A stretch of 64,000 bases of DNA from Methylicorpusculum sp. (GTDB lineage Bacteria > Pseudomonadota > Gammaproteobacteria > Methylococcales > Methylomonadaceae). Under the pieces are notes generated by a model, which worked only from the letters and a program-made list of their open reading frames with translations, ran no database searches and was not told the origin of the DNA. Positions 11,517-20,104 of this stretch are shown one piece after another; within the stretch, counting starts at the first letter, position 1; each line of letters begins with the position of its first letter. Location of the stretch: contig NZ_JAUSBX010000045.1 in NCBI RefSeq assembly GCF_030651835.1, positions 26,691 through 90,690 of the forward strand, in the 5' to 3' direction. A program made the translations under genes and the position numbers.

Positions 11517-11557
11517 ATGTTGCTCTTAAGTAGAATCAAGTTTATTTTGAGCAACAT
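11517..11557. promoter_or_regulatory. Inverted repeat in the pilM-ponA divergent promoter region
   Basis: The 253 bases between pilM and ponA contain a perfect 9-bp inverted repeat, ATGTTGCTC at 11517-11525 and GAGCAACAT at 11549-11557, with a 23-base AT-rich spacer. It may be an operator for one or both divergent transcripts, or a leader hairpin of ponA. No factor can be named from the sequence. Confidence 0.35.
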
Positions 11558-11619
11558 GTTTTTGTTCCGGTTAGTTTTTTAGGAATAAAAATCCAAACCG
11601 CGAGCAACCTGGACTTTTT

Positions 11620-13998
11620 GTGGCAAAAAAATTGCTATTTAAACTATTGAAATGGCTGGCTTTTTCCTTAGCACTGCTTGCCGTAACCGGCATGATTGGC
11701 AGCTATTTGGTTTATAACAAAATTCTGGAAGAGCTTCCTGATGTCAATCAGCTAAAGGAAGTTCATTATCAGATACCCTTACAGATATTCAGCAAGGACG
11801 GCGCCCTGATTGCAGAATTCGGGGAAAAGAAACGGACGCCCATTACTATCGACAAGGTTCCCAAAAACCTCATTCATGCTTTTATCTCGGCTGAAGACGA
11901 CAGCTTCGAAACACACCCGGGCGTCGATTATAAAGGTATTATCCGCGCAGCCATACAACTTGCTCTTACCGGCAAGAAATCTCAAGGTGGAAGCACCATT
12001 ACAATGCAGGTTACCCGCAATTTCCTGCTTACCAGCGAAAAAACCTTTACCCGCAAAATCAAGGAAATCATCCTGGCATTACAAATTGAGCAAACGTTCA
12101 GCAAAGATAAAATTCTTGAACTTTACCTCAACAAAATATATCTCGGCCACCGTTCTTATGGCGTAGTTGCTGCTGCTCAGACTTACTTTGGAAAGTCACT
12201 GGATGATTTAACCATAGCCGAGAGTGCGATTATTGCTGGTCTTCCTAAAGCGCCTTCTTTATTTAATCCATTCACTAACGAGGCCAGAGCGCTTGAACGA
12301 CGAAACTATGTCTTACGTCGCATGCATGAATTAAAGCACATTAATGCAGATGAATTTGAAACCGCATTAAAACAACCGAACACGGCTAAACCTCAAGCAA
12401 GCAACGTTACACTATCAGCCCCTTTTGTCGCTGAAATGGTACGTAAGAAAATCGTCGAACAATACGGGGAGGAAGCCTACAACTCGGGCATGCGGGTTTA
12501 CACCACGATAACCCAACCGCTTCAAACAACAGCCAATCGCGCATTGAGAAATACCCTGCACGCTTATGATGAAAGGCACGGCTACAGATACACATCACAC
12601 ACTGCGCTCAATAAAAAGAAAAACCTCTTTCCTGAACTGCCAACTGTGGGGGACTGTTTACCCGCGATAGTTACTCAACTAAGCCCCGATGCGGCTATCG
12701 CCCAATTACAAAACGGCACAGCGATCGTCATTTCCTGGGAAAACATGAAATGGGCCAAAAGATATATTTCCCGAGACGCACGAGGTGCGGCGCCTGAATA
12801 CGTCAGTCAAATCTTGAAAAATGGTGACCTTATTTATGTCCGCCAAGTTGAAAACCAATCCTGGCGTCTTGCGCAGATCCCTGAGGCCGAAGGCGCTTTT
12901 GTTGCGATTAATCCCTATAACGGCGCTGTACTCGCACTGGCTGGCGGTTATGACTTTTATAACAACAAATTTAACCGCGCCGTGCAATCTATTCGCCAAC
13001 CAGGTTCCGGATTCAAACCGGTTATTTATACCGCAGCACTTGAAAATGGTTATACCGCTGCCACTCTGGTCAATGATGCGCCTATCGTCATCGCCGACCC
13101 CAGCCAGACCAATGGTTGGCGGCCTGAAAACTATAATAGAAAATTTCGTGGCCCTACACCATTAAGAACCGCTCTAAAAAAATCCATCAACCTGATTTCA
13201 GTGCGCATTCTTCAGCAGATCGGCGTCAACAAGGCCTTAGAAACGGCATTAAGATTCGGATTTACTGAAGACCAACTACCAAAAACAATGAGCCTGGCTT
13301 TGGGAGCCGGCAAAGCAACGCCGATGCAGATGGCCAGACTTTATGCTGTTTTCGCTAATGGCGGATTTTTGATTGAGCCCTTTTTTATTGAGCGCATCGA
13401 ATCAAGTGAAGGCCAACTTTTATTCCAGACCAGACCCGTTCACTCCTGTAGCACTTGCGCTGCAGATGACCCGTTTCCGCAACCCGGCACCGCACCCAGA
13501 TCGATTTCACCACAAATTAATTTTATTATGAATTCAATGTTACGAGATGTGATTCAAAGCGGGACCGCGACGCGCGCGAAAGTTTTGGGACGCCAGGATC
13601 TGGCTGGAAAAACCGGTACAACAAACGATCAAAGAGATGCCTGGTTTAATGGATATAGCAATAACGTATCGGCTACCGCATGGATAGGCTTTGATAATAC
13701 AAGCCCATTGGGCTCAAAGGAAACGGGCGGCGCAGCAGCACTACCTATGTGGATTGATTTTATGCGTTACGCGCTGGAAGGAATTCCAGAAACACCATTG
13801 ACACCGCCCGATGGAATTATCAAACGGTTTATCGGTTCAACTAATGCGTCATTAACGACAGAGACCTCACCATCAGGAACATGGGAGTATTTTGATGCCA
13901 CCCGCCCAGAGATCATCCCAAGCGAGGGTTCTCCTAAAACATCAAAGCCAACTTCTAACTCAAATGAGGATAAAAGCTCGGTCGAGGCATTATTTTAA
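11620..13998 (+). CDS. mrcA: Bifunctional penicillin-binding protein 1A
   Basis: Inner-membrane class A PBP (also called ponA) that polymerises and cross-links peptidoglycan. It has 792 residues from a GTG start; no ATG precedes the N-terminal membrane span (LAFSLALLAVTGMIGSYLVY). The glycosyltransferase domain shows EDDSFETHPGVDYKGI and GGSTITMQVTRNFLL; an OB-like domain follows; the transpeptidase has SGFK (catalytic Ser-Lys), SIN and KTGT. All catalytic motifs are intact. It is divergent from pilM. Confidence 0.96.
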   Translation: MAKKLLFKLLKWLAFSLALLAVTGMIGSYLVYNKILEELPDVNQLKEVHYQIPLQIFSKDGALIAEFGEKKRTPITIDKVPKNLIHAFISAEDDSFETHPGVDYKGIIRAAIQLALTGKKSQGGSTITMQVTRNFLLTSEKTFTRKIKEIILALQIEQTFSKDKILELYLNKIYLGHRSYGVVAAAQTYFGKSLDDLTIAESAIIAGLPKAPSLFNPFTNEARALERRNYVLRRMHELKHINADEFETALKQPNTAKPQASNVTLSAPFVAEMVRKKIVEQYGEEAYNSGMRVYTTITQPLQTTANRALRNTLHAYDERHGYRYTSHTALNKKKNLFPELPTVGDCLPAIVTQLSPDAAIAQLQNGTAIVISWENMKWAKRYISRDARGAAPEYVSQILKNGDLIYVRQVENQSWRLAQIPEAEGAFVAINPYNGAVLALAGGYDFYNNKFNRAVQSIRQPGSGFKPVIYTAALENGYTAATLVNDAPIVIADPSQTNGWRPENYNRKFRGPTPLRTALKKSINLISVRILQQIGVNKALETALRFGFTEDQLPKTMSLALGAGKATPMQMARLYAVFANGGFLIEPFFIERIESSEGQLLFQTRPVHSCSTCAADDPFPQPGTAPRSISPQINFIMNSMLRDVIQSGTATRAKVLGRQDLAGKTGTTNDQRDAWFNGYSNNVSATAWIGFDNTSPLGSKETGGAAALPMWIDFMRYALEGIPETPLTPPDGIIKRFIGSTNASLTTETSPSGTWEYFDATRPEIIPSEGSPKTSKPTSNSNEDKSSVEALF

Positions 13999-14021
13999 TC
14001 TTTTAATTTTTTATAATTACC

Positions 14022-14100
14022 GGTTTCGGGCTATTTGATCTGATGATAACAACGAAGCTTGATGCTCCTTTAAGATTATTATCACCAACGACCCGAAACC
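14022..14100. terminator. Inverted repeat between convergent ponA and rpmE (possible terminator)
   Basis: GGTTTCGGG at 14022-14030 is matched by CCCGAAACC at 14092-14100, and inside these arms TGATAA and TTATCA also pair partly. The 79-base structure lies between two convergent genes, so a bidirectional terminator is likely, but the loop is large and there is no strong T-run. A decayed palindromic repeat is the alternative. Confidence 0.35.
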
Positions 14101-14167
14101 AGTTAATTCCATACACGGCCCTTTCCTTAGGCTTTGAACGCACCTCATCCCTGCAGCAAAGAAATAC

Positions 14168-14368
14168 TTATTTGCCGTATTTTTTGCGGAATTTATCGAC
14201 ACGGCCAGCGGTATCTAAAACTCTTTGCTTGCCGGTATAAAAGGGATGACAGGCGGAACATACTTCTATATGAAGATCGCGACCGATAACTGAAGCGGTT
14301 TCAAATGTATTACCGCAACCACATGTTACAGTGATTTGTTTGTATTCTGGATGAATGTCTGGTTTCAT
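14168..14368 (-). CDS. rpmE: 50S ribosomal protein L31
   Basis: A 66-residue ribosomal protein of the zinc-binding (C+) type. It starts MKPDIHPEY at 14368 with GGAAG as ribosome binding site; a longer in-frame extension to 14437 has no family support. Zinc ligands are in VTCGCGN and [12 protein letters not shown], giving the full Cys set. It lies downstream of the RiPP export genes but separated by a MITE, and is probably transcribed on its own. Confidence 0.95.
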   Translation of the reverse strand: MKPDIHPEYKQITVTCGCGNTFETASVIGRDLHIEVCSACHPFYTGKQRVLDTAGRVDKFRKKYGK

Positions 14369-14468
14369 TGTTTTGCTTCCACAGGACCTTAAACGGGTTA
14401 CATACTTATTTGAGAACTGCGTATAATACTGATTCACTTGTTAAATCGCAACCAGCAATATTTAATGA

Positions 14469-14632
14469 CAGCAATTCTCAATTTGAAGAGAAAAAAGGGC
14501 TGGGGGAAGCTTTTTGAGGATGTCGGCAGCAGGGATGCAGCTGTCAAGCCCCCATGGAAGGGTTTACGACGTTCCTCAAAAGGCTTTCCCCAGCCCAAAA
14601 TGAAGCCGAAAAGATCAAACTGAGAATTGCTG
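14469..14632 (+). repeat. MITE-like element, copy A (long imperfect terminal inverted repeats)
   Basis: A 164-bp non-coding element that begins CAGCAATTCTCAATTTGA and ends with the inverted complement TCAAACTGAGAATTGCTG. The inverted repeats continue inward: GGGCTGGGGGAAGCTTTTTG on the left faces a CAAAAGGCTTTCCCCAGCCC arm on the right, so most of the element can fold on itself. A second copy in opposite orientation lies at 62874-63022. No clear target duplication is seen. It separates the hlyD-like gene from rpmE. Confidence 0.75.
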
Positions 14633-14677
14633 GGGTTTTGGCCATAGCTGGCGATTTAAAAAGCTGCGTCAGCGCGT

Positions 14678-16024
14678 TCAAACCAGATTACTTCTGTCCA
14701 GCAACAGCCTTCGGATTTGATAAAACACCCGTTCCAGTAGCCGCATATCTTCCGTCACAATCTCGGCTCTGCCCTGCATTTCCTGTTCGAACGGCAACGT
14801 TTTATTGGCACTGGTTTTAAGCGGATAAGCCAGCTTTGCCTGAACGCTGTAATGATCTTTATCGGGCAGCAATGAAATCATATCAACCTGACTTTCTATC
14901 AAACCGAATTCTTGAAACGGATAACCGGCCAGTTTAATCAGAATTTTCTGGCCTTGTTTGACTTTGCCTGAGTTGGCCAACGGCATGTTAATTTTTGCAA
15001 TAATACCCTGCTCTTGTTCAGGAACCACAGTCACAACCTCTTCCCCGGCTTTTACAAATTGCTTGTCACTCCAGAATTTGAACTTGACCAGACGCCCCGT
15101 AATGGGCGCGGTGAGCAGATAGTTTTTTTCCCAGCTGTCGACCGAGGAAAGTAACTTTTGATAATTTTCCTCAAGACGTAACCTATAGTCTTTTTGCTGC
15201 TGCTGGTTTGCCAGATCAAGGCTGATCAACTCACCTGCCAAACGCGTGATTTCCAATTGTGTTCGGGCCTGCTCAATTGATAATTGCTCTTGTTGATGGG
15301 CATTACGCAATACATCCAGGCGTTTATCATCGACGGCCTGCTCTGCAACAAAATGTTTTTCTATCAACTTTTGATACCGCGTCACATGGCCTTCCAATAA
15401 TTTTTTTTGCTCCTTTAATACGGCTTGTTCAGATTCATGCTGTTTCAACATCTGTTGCAATTGCCCTTGTTTGACTCTGGCATTTTCCCGCTTCTGCACA
15501 AAGGGCTGTTGTTGCAGAAAAAACCTGAACTCATCCAGGCTCTTGTAAAAAGCTGCATAGGCCTCATTCAGCTCGCCCAAGGCCAAATTTTCGGGCGGCA
15601 TGTCCAGCGCTGAGATATTTCCGTTGAACAGCTCTTTGCGGTTGTTAGTAAACCACTGCCTCAAGGCACCGACCGCGTCGATATCAGCCGGATTATCGAT
15701 CCAGGCCAGCGTTTCGCCTTGACCGACCCGGTCACGCTCGCCTTTTCTCAGCCAGCGTATTTGCCCGTCACGCTGACTGACAATGCGTATCGGCGGCTGA
15801 GGCGTGGTGATTGTAACGGAAGCGGAAATGACATCAGGATATTTAACTTGCCACGATGCTGCGAGTAGCGCAGCCAGACAACCCAAAACCACGAATCCAC
15901 CCCAGCGGAGCAGCCAACCCGGCGGTTTGCCCAATAGCTCCTGGGTATAGAGACTGTAATCCTGAACGACTGTTATGGGGGTAGCCGTGCTGAAGGAATT
16001 AGGTAAAATATTAGTCTCGCTCAT
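14678..16024 (-). CDS. HlyD-family periplasmic adaptor of the RiPP exporter
   Basis: A 448-residue membrane fusion protein with one N-terminal membrane span (GFVVLGCLAALLAASW, about residues 46-62), a lipoyl half-motif (DGQIRWLRKGERDRVGQGE), a long alpha-helical coiled coil (residues about 170-310, Gln/Glu/Lys-rich) and a C-terminal barrel starting LLTAPITGRLVKFKFWSDKQ. It would bridge the C39-ABC exporter to an outer-membrane channel; no TolC homologue is in the window. It starts 15 bases after the exporter stop, so the two are co-transcribed. Confidence 0.88.
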   Translation of the reverse strand: MSETNILPNSFSTATPITVVQDYSLYTQELLGKPPGWLLRWGGFVVLGCLAALLAASWQVKYPDVISASVTITTPQPPIRIVSQRDGQIRWLRKGERDRVGQGETLAWIDNPADIDAVGALRQWFTNNRKELFNGNISALDMPPENLALGELNEAYAAFYKSLDEFRFFLQQQPFVQKRENARVKQGQLQQMLKQHESEQAVLKEQKKLLEGHVTRYQKLIEKHFVAEQAVDDKRLDVLRNAHQQEQLSIEQARTQLEITRLAGELISLDLANQQQQKDYRLRLEENYQKLLSSVDSWEKNYLLTAPITGRLVKFKFWSDKQFVKAGEEVVTVVPEQEQGIIAKINMPLANSGKVKQGQKILIKLAGYPFQEFGLIESQVDMISLLPDKDHYSVQAKLAYPLKTSANKTLPFEQEMQGRAEIVTEDMRLLERVFYQIRRLLLDRSNLV

Positions 16025-16039
16025 AGCATTTCTCGTTGA

Positions 16040-18241
16040 TTAATTACCCAGCTCAAGCTGATTTTTGACCAGATTGAAATAAACCCCACGCGCTGCAGTC
16101 AGTTGCTGATGATTGCCGCTCTCAACCACACACCCTTTATCGAGCACCAGAATTTGATCCGCGTTTTTCACAGTGCTTAAGCGGTGAGCAATGACAATGA
16201 CGGTTCGGCCCTGGTAAAACTGCTCCATTTTTTCGAGGATAATGCGTTCATTTTTAGCATCCAAGGCACTGGTGGCCTCATCGAAAAATAAAAAGGCTGG
16301 ATCTTTATAAACCGCTCTGGCAATCAATATCCGCTGATTTTGACCACCGCTCAGACTCAAGCCATCGGGACCGATTTTAGTATTCAAGCCATTCGGTAAT
16401 CCGCTGATCAATTCATCCAGATTTGCAATATCGATCGCACGTTGCAGCCGGTTTTGGTCGATCAATCCGTCTGATTCGGATTCGGTAATGTTGCGCAACA
16501 CCGTGTCATTAAAAATAAAGCCGTTTTGCATCACCACGCCGCAGCTTTGCCGCCATGCCGTTGTCGATAAAGACTGAAGATCAATTCCGCCAACTCTTAC
16601 GGCACCTTGATTCGGCTCGTAGAATTTCAGTAAGATTTTTAATAATGTCGTTTTACCGCTGCCGCTGGCCCCAACAATTGCGGTGACTTTGCCTTTGGGA
16701 AACACCGCATTGATATTGTTAAGCACTAACGGCGAAGCTTCTCTTCCATAACGAAAACACAGGTTATCCTGCAACATAATGGTATTGTCCGCACCGGATA
16801 GCTGAATAAAATGCTGTGACTTGTTTTCATCGGCTTTATCGTGGACTTCGGCGAGACGGTTAAGGCTGATTTTTGCATCCTGAAACGACTGAACAAAACT
16901 GACGAAATTTGAAATCGGAACATTTAACTGACCAATGATGTATTGAGTTGACAGCATCATCCCCACGGTCATATGCCCTTCTATGACCGCTTTGGCACAT
17001 AAGAAAGTGATCAGAATATTTTTCAGCTCATTGATAAAATTCGCGCCGGTCATTTGGTACTGATAAAGCGCCAGACTGTCCACTGACACTTTAAACAAAC
17101 GCACCTGAATTTTTTCCCACTCCCAGCGACGGCGTCTTTCCGAATTATTGAGCTTGATTTCCTGCATGCCGCTAATAATCTGAACCATACTGCTCTGGGT
17201 TTGTGCGGCTTGTTCAAAGCGCTTGTAATCGAGCACCGCGCGCCGGCTCATGAACATCAGCACCCACCCGGCATAAAGTGCAGTGCCGATAGCAAACACG
17301 GCCAGAATCTGCAGGCTGTACCAGGCTAAAACACAGCTGAATAACACTAGGTTCAATGCCGAAAACAAGGTCGTCAGCGTGGCCGAAGATAAAAATTCCT
17401 CAACCCGATGATGATCCTGCACCCGCTGCAGAAAATCGCCGATCATCTTGCTGTCGAAGAAAGCCACGGGCAGTTTCATCAGCTTCAACAAAAAATCGGA
17501 AATGATCGCAATGTTGATGCGTGAACCGATATGCAACAATATCCAGCTACGGATCAATTCCACCGAAGTCTGCGACAAAAACAGCATCAGCTGGGCGGCC
17601 AGCAACACATAAACAAAATTCAGATTATTGTGGTTGACGCCGTAATCGACCAGCGCTTGAGTCATGAACGGAAAGGCCAGCAGAATCAAACTACCCGCGA
17701 ATAAACCAATAAATAACTGACCTATTAACCGGTAATACGGCCGGAAATATGGCCATAAAAATCCGATACCGCACCCGCGTGCGTCAGGACATTCGTCGTC
17801 CCTATAAAATTCCGGTGTCGTATCCAGCAACAATAAAATGCCTTCTTCATCGGAATCGGCATTGACAACATCGAGCCAGCCCGACAGAAACTCCTGAACA
17901 CTGTATTTCATAAGACCAAACGCAGGGTCAGCGACATAGACATGACCTCCTTTAATGGCATAAACAACAATAAAATGCTGCTGACGCCAATGCGCGATAC
18001 AGGGCAAGATGACATCGTCCTGCAAGGTCCTTAAATTTGCCTTAATCGCAACCGTCTTGAACGCATAAAGCTCGGCCGCCTCGGCAATACCGCCCAGCGT
18101 GACGCCTCCGCGGGTGATGGCGCATTTTTCGCGCACGTCATCCAAAGGCAAAATACGACCATAAAATCGCGCAATCATGTGCAGACAGGTCGGCCCGCAA
18201 TCCATGGCATCCATTTGTCTTTGAAAAGGAAATTTTTGCAT
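16040..18241 (-). CDS. C39 peptidase-containing ABC exporter (PCAT)
   Basis: Cleaves Gly-Gly leaders and exports the freed peptide. The chosen ATG at 18241 (ribosome binding site AAGGA) gives 733 residues; a TTG further upstream is rejected. Domains: C39 peptidase with catalytic Cys15 in QMDAMDCGPTCLHMI and a His region (HWRQQHFIVVYAIKGGHVYV), six membrane spans, and an ABC domain with Walker A GASGSGKTT, signature LSGGQNQR and Walker B FLFFDEATSALD. It follows the radical SAM gene by 85 bases and precedes the adaptor. The precursor at 19422 has a Gly-Gly site, its likely substrate. Confidence 0.93.
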   Translation of the reverse strand: MQKFPFQRQMDAMDCGPTCLHMIARFYGRILPLDDVREKCAITRGGVTLGGIAEAAELYAFKTVAIKANLRTLQDDVILPCIAHWRQQHFIVVYAIKGGHVYVADPAFGLMKYSVQEFLSGWLDVVNADSDEEGILLLLDTTPEFYRDDECPDARGCGIGFLWPYFRPYYRLIGQLFIGLFAGSLILLAFPFMTQALVDYGVNHNNLNFVYVLLAAQLMLFLSQTSVELIRSWILLHIGSRINIAIISDFLLKLMKLPVAFFDSKMIGDFLQRVQDHHRVEEFLSSATLTTLFSALNLVLFSCVLAWYSLQILAVFAIGTALYAGWVLMFMSRRAVLDYKRFEQAAQTQSSMVQIISGMQEIKLNNSERRRRWEWEKIQVRLFKVSVDSLALYQYQMTGANFINELKNILITFLCAKAVIEGHMTVGMMLSTQYIIGQLNVPISNFVSFVQSFQDAKISLNRLAEVHDKADENKSQHFIQLSGADNTIMLQDNLCFRYGREASPLVLNNINAVFPKGKVTAIVGASGSGKTTLLKILLKFYEPNQGAVRVGGIDLQSLSTTAWRQSCGVVMQNGFIFNDTVLRNITESESDGLIDQNRLQRAIDIANLDELISGLPNGLNTKIGPDGLSLSGGQNQRILIARAVYKDPAFLFFDEATSALDAKNERIILEKMEQFYQGRTVIVIAHRLSTVKNADQILVLDKGCVVESGNHQQLTAARGVYFNLVKNQLELGN

Positions 18242-18326
18242 AGTCAGATCCTTGTTATTCGAAACAGGAATTGCTGCCAAGAGCCGGTTGATTCATCTGG
18301 AAAAAAAAATCAGCGCTGACGTGATC

Positions 18327-19412
18327 TCATATTGAATAATTGAGTGATCCAGAGCTTTGTTGAGGCCGCAGCGTATTCCAATTCCTTTTTAACGGTTGAT
18401 GCGAAGCCGCCGTGATCATTTCATTCCAATTAAATACAAAGGGCTGAGATTTATCGGTAACAGTTTTATGAAGCTCATGACACAATCCATAAAATGGGAC
18501 CATATGGTTTTTACGCCAGTCATCGGCCAGTTGTCTGAAACTATTTTGATGAAGATTACCAATTGCATAATCCCTGGAAAAGCCGTATTGGACCGGCACG
18601 ATCATGCCATCCGGTTCTATCGCTAACGAAGCAATACAATCGGCAAGCGAGGTATCAAATTCAGGGAGCTCACCGGCGGCATAAACTGACTCGGGATGCT
18701 GGAGAACAGCGACCCGTGTGGCAAAATCCATCTGAACTCTTAACTTGCCTTCCAAATTCTGCTGCAGCGTTTCCGATAATAAATAGGCATAGGCCGATTC
18801 TGTGCGATCCGGCGAATCCCCCATCAAATGAGCCGAAGCAAATCCGGCATTTTCCAGAGGATGGATTTGCAGCAATTGAGCGCCCTCCTGCAAAGCAAAA
18901 TTGACTACCCAGTCCAATTCATTCAGGTTGTATTGCGTCAGCGTAAAAATAAAACCGAAAGGAATTTCAGCGGCTTGCACTATTTTTAAATTGGCGGCCA
19001 TTTTTTTAAATGCCTGCGTCGAATTGCGCATGCGATTATGAGATTCGGGCACACCGTCCAGACTGACGGCGACCAGATCGGTGACATTCTTGAGTTGAGC
19101 CACACGTTTTTTATCCAAAAACATGCCGTTGGTAGCAATAGCTGTGGCAAAACCTTTGAACTTGGCTTGTTCCAGCAATAACTCCAGAGAGGGATAAAGC
19201 AAGGGTTCTCCACCGGAAATACTGACATAGTTGTAGCCTTCCTCGGCGGCATCCGCCAAGGCCCGGATAAGCAGCGCGACATCAATTGCGCCGCGCTGCT
19301 TTGGCGATGAAGAAGAATAGCAATGCAGGCAACTCAGGTTACACAACCGGGTTGGATGTATTTGTATAGCTCGCGTTGTTCCGTTGGAACCTACTTTGTA
19401 TTCTTTCTTCAT
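18327..19412 (-). CDS. Radical SAM peptide maturase with degenerate SPASM region
   Basis: A 361-residue radical SAM enzyme, probably modifying the small peptide encoded just upstream. The 4Fe-4S motif is Cys24-x3-Cys28-x2-Cys31 (LCNLSCLHCY) and the SAM-binding GGEP is at 67-70 (SISGGEPLLYP). The C-terminal region has the SPASM-like layout (DCIASLAIEPDGMIVP, then YAIGNL) but only two cysteines, Cys259 and Cys311, so a normal auxiliary cluster cannot form from this chain alone. GTAGGAG lies before the ATG; the gene starts 9 bases after the precursor. The chemistry (C-C cross-link, cyclophane, epimerisation or other) cannot be read from the sequence. Confidence 0.88.
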   Translation of the reverse strand: MKKEYKVGSNGTTRAIQIHPTRLCNLSCLHCYSSSSPKQRGAIDVALLIRALADAAEEGYNYVSISGGEPLLYPSLELLLEQAKFKGFATAIATNGMFLDKKRVAQLKNVTDLVAVSLDGVPESHNRMRNSTQAFKKMAANLKIVQAAEIPFGFIFTLTQYNLNELDWVVNFALQEGAQLLQIHPLENAGFASAHLMGDSPDRTESAYAYLLSETLQQNLEGKLRVQMDFATRVAVLQHPESVYAAGELPEFDTSLADCIASLAIEPDGMIVPVQYGFSRDYAIGNLHQNSFRQLADDWRKNHMVPFYGLCHELHKTVTDKSQPFVFNWNEMITAASHQPLKRNWNTLRPQQSSGSLNYSI

Positions 19413-19421
19413 AAACTTCTC

Positions 19422-19655
19422 CTACCTTCTTAGCTGAGTAGAACTCAATTGGCTTTGATTTAACTGAGGATTGACCAGGTTTTGATTGATGGTTTTAAAA
19501 AAGGCCGGCTGCCCATAAATCCACCAACCGCTCACAGAAATTCCGCCCCTGGCTTCTAACGCTTCTTCTACGTTGGTGAATTCTGCCAGACTCCGTTTGC
19601 CGTTTTTTGTGCAGGTGAAATCTAATTTTTCAGAGCCTCTGATTTTATTGCTCAT
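19422..19655 (-). CDS. Candidate RiPP precursor peptide (Gly-Gly leader)
   Basis: A 77-residue peptide translated from a strong site (AGGAGA 8 bases before ATG). Residues 1-38 form a charged leader ending EEALEARGG, a plausible double-glycine site for the C39 exporter two genes downstream. The predicted 39-residue core begins ISVSGWWIYGQPAFFKTINQ: it is rich in aromatic residues (W44, W45, Y47, F52, F53), has no cysteine, and its tail repeats xQL (PQL, SQL, TQL). I recognise no named family. It is too hydrophilic outside the aromatic patch to be a membrane protein. Position, size and Gly-Gly site support the precursor role. Confidence 0.78.
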   Translation of the reverse strand: MSNKIRGSEKLDFTCTKNGKRSLAEFTNVEEALEARGGISVSGWWIYGQPAFFKTINQNLVNPQLNQSQLSSTQLRR

Positions 19656-19683
19656 GACTGTTCTCCTAATTGCTATTGAATGA

Positions 19684-19699
19684 AGACCTTACAAGGTCT
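19684..19699. promoter_or_regulatory. Palindrome upstream of the RiPP precursor (candidate operator)
   Basis: AGACCTT-AC-AAGGTCT is a perfect 7+7 palindrome with a 2-base centre, 29-44 bases before the precursor ATG. Size and position fit a repressor or activator site in the leader/promoter of the cassette. No regulator gene is adjacent, so the partner is unknown. Confidence 0.4.
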
Positions 19700-20003
19700 C
19701 AAGAATGAATAAGAAGAGCTTAACAACCCGTTTTTCCATTAGCAGCATCTGTGCTGCAACTCTTCTCACTCGGCAATCAGTCTACAAATCTGTAACGGAA
19801 GTATCTGTGAAGAATTATCTGGACAGGGTGTGAAAAATTACCCTGCATAAACCTCGGAAAAGCATTTGTTCTACGAAAAAGACGATCATATTCAACAATA
19901 AATCAAATTTTGAACCGTCATCTTGGGTGAATGACAGAGCACTGCAACAGGCTGATGTTTTATGACTTTTGTGCTTTTTGAGGGGCTGGAGGAAGGATTT
20001 AGG
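19700..20003. other. Non-coding stretch between the RiPP precursor and repeat copy 1
   Basis: No open frame with a credible ribosome binding site is seen on either strand. It must contain the promoter of the leftward RiPP cassette and any terminator of the copper ATPase's left side lies beyond. AT-rich segments are present but no promoter can be assigned with confidence. Confidence 0.4.
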
Positions 20004-20094
20004 GGATGTTGCAAAGAGCTACAACGACGAATTCACGTGTCTTTTGAAATCAAGCATCATCCCGTCAATTAAAAGTGGGCGAGTCATTATTACC
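20004..20094 (+). repeat. Intergenic repeat family, copy 1
   Basis: A sequence beginning GGATGTTGCAAAGAGCTACA and ending near GTGGGCGAGTC matches, with scattered substitutions, 23630-23719 in the same orientation. Both copies lie in intergenic space flanking the copper-ATPase block. The inner hairpins seen in copy 2 are degraded here. Function unknown; it behaves like a dispersed structured repeat. Confidence 0.65.
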
Positions 20095-20104
20095 AAATAC
20101 TGAC

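Noticed and set aside
14017..14202. 61-codon frame between ponA and rpmE
   Set aside because: Overlaps the inverted repeat and the end of rpmE; no family-like sequence.
14438..14820. Open frames on the plus strand around MITE copy A
   Set aside because: They lie in the palindromic repeat or antisense to the adaptor gene and have no ribosome binding site.
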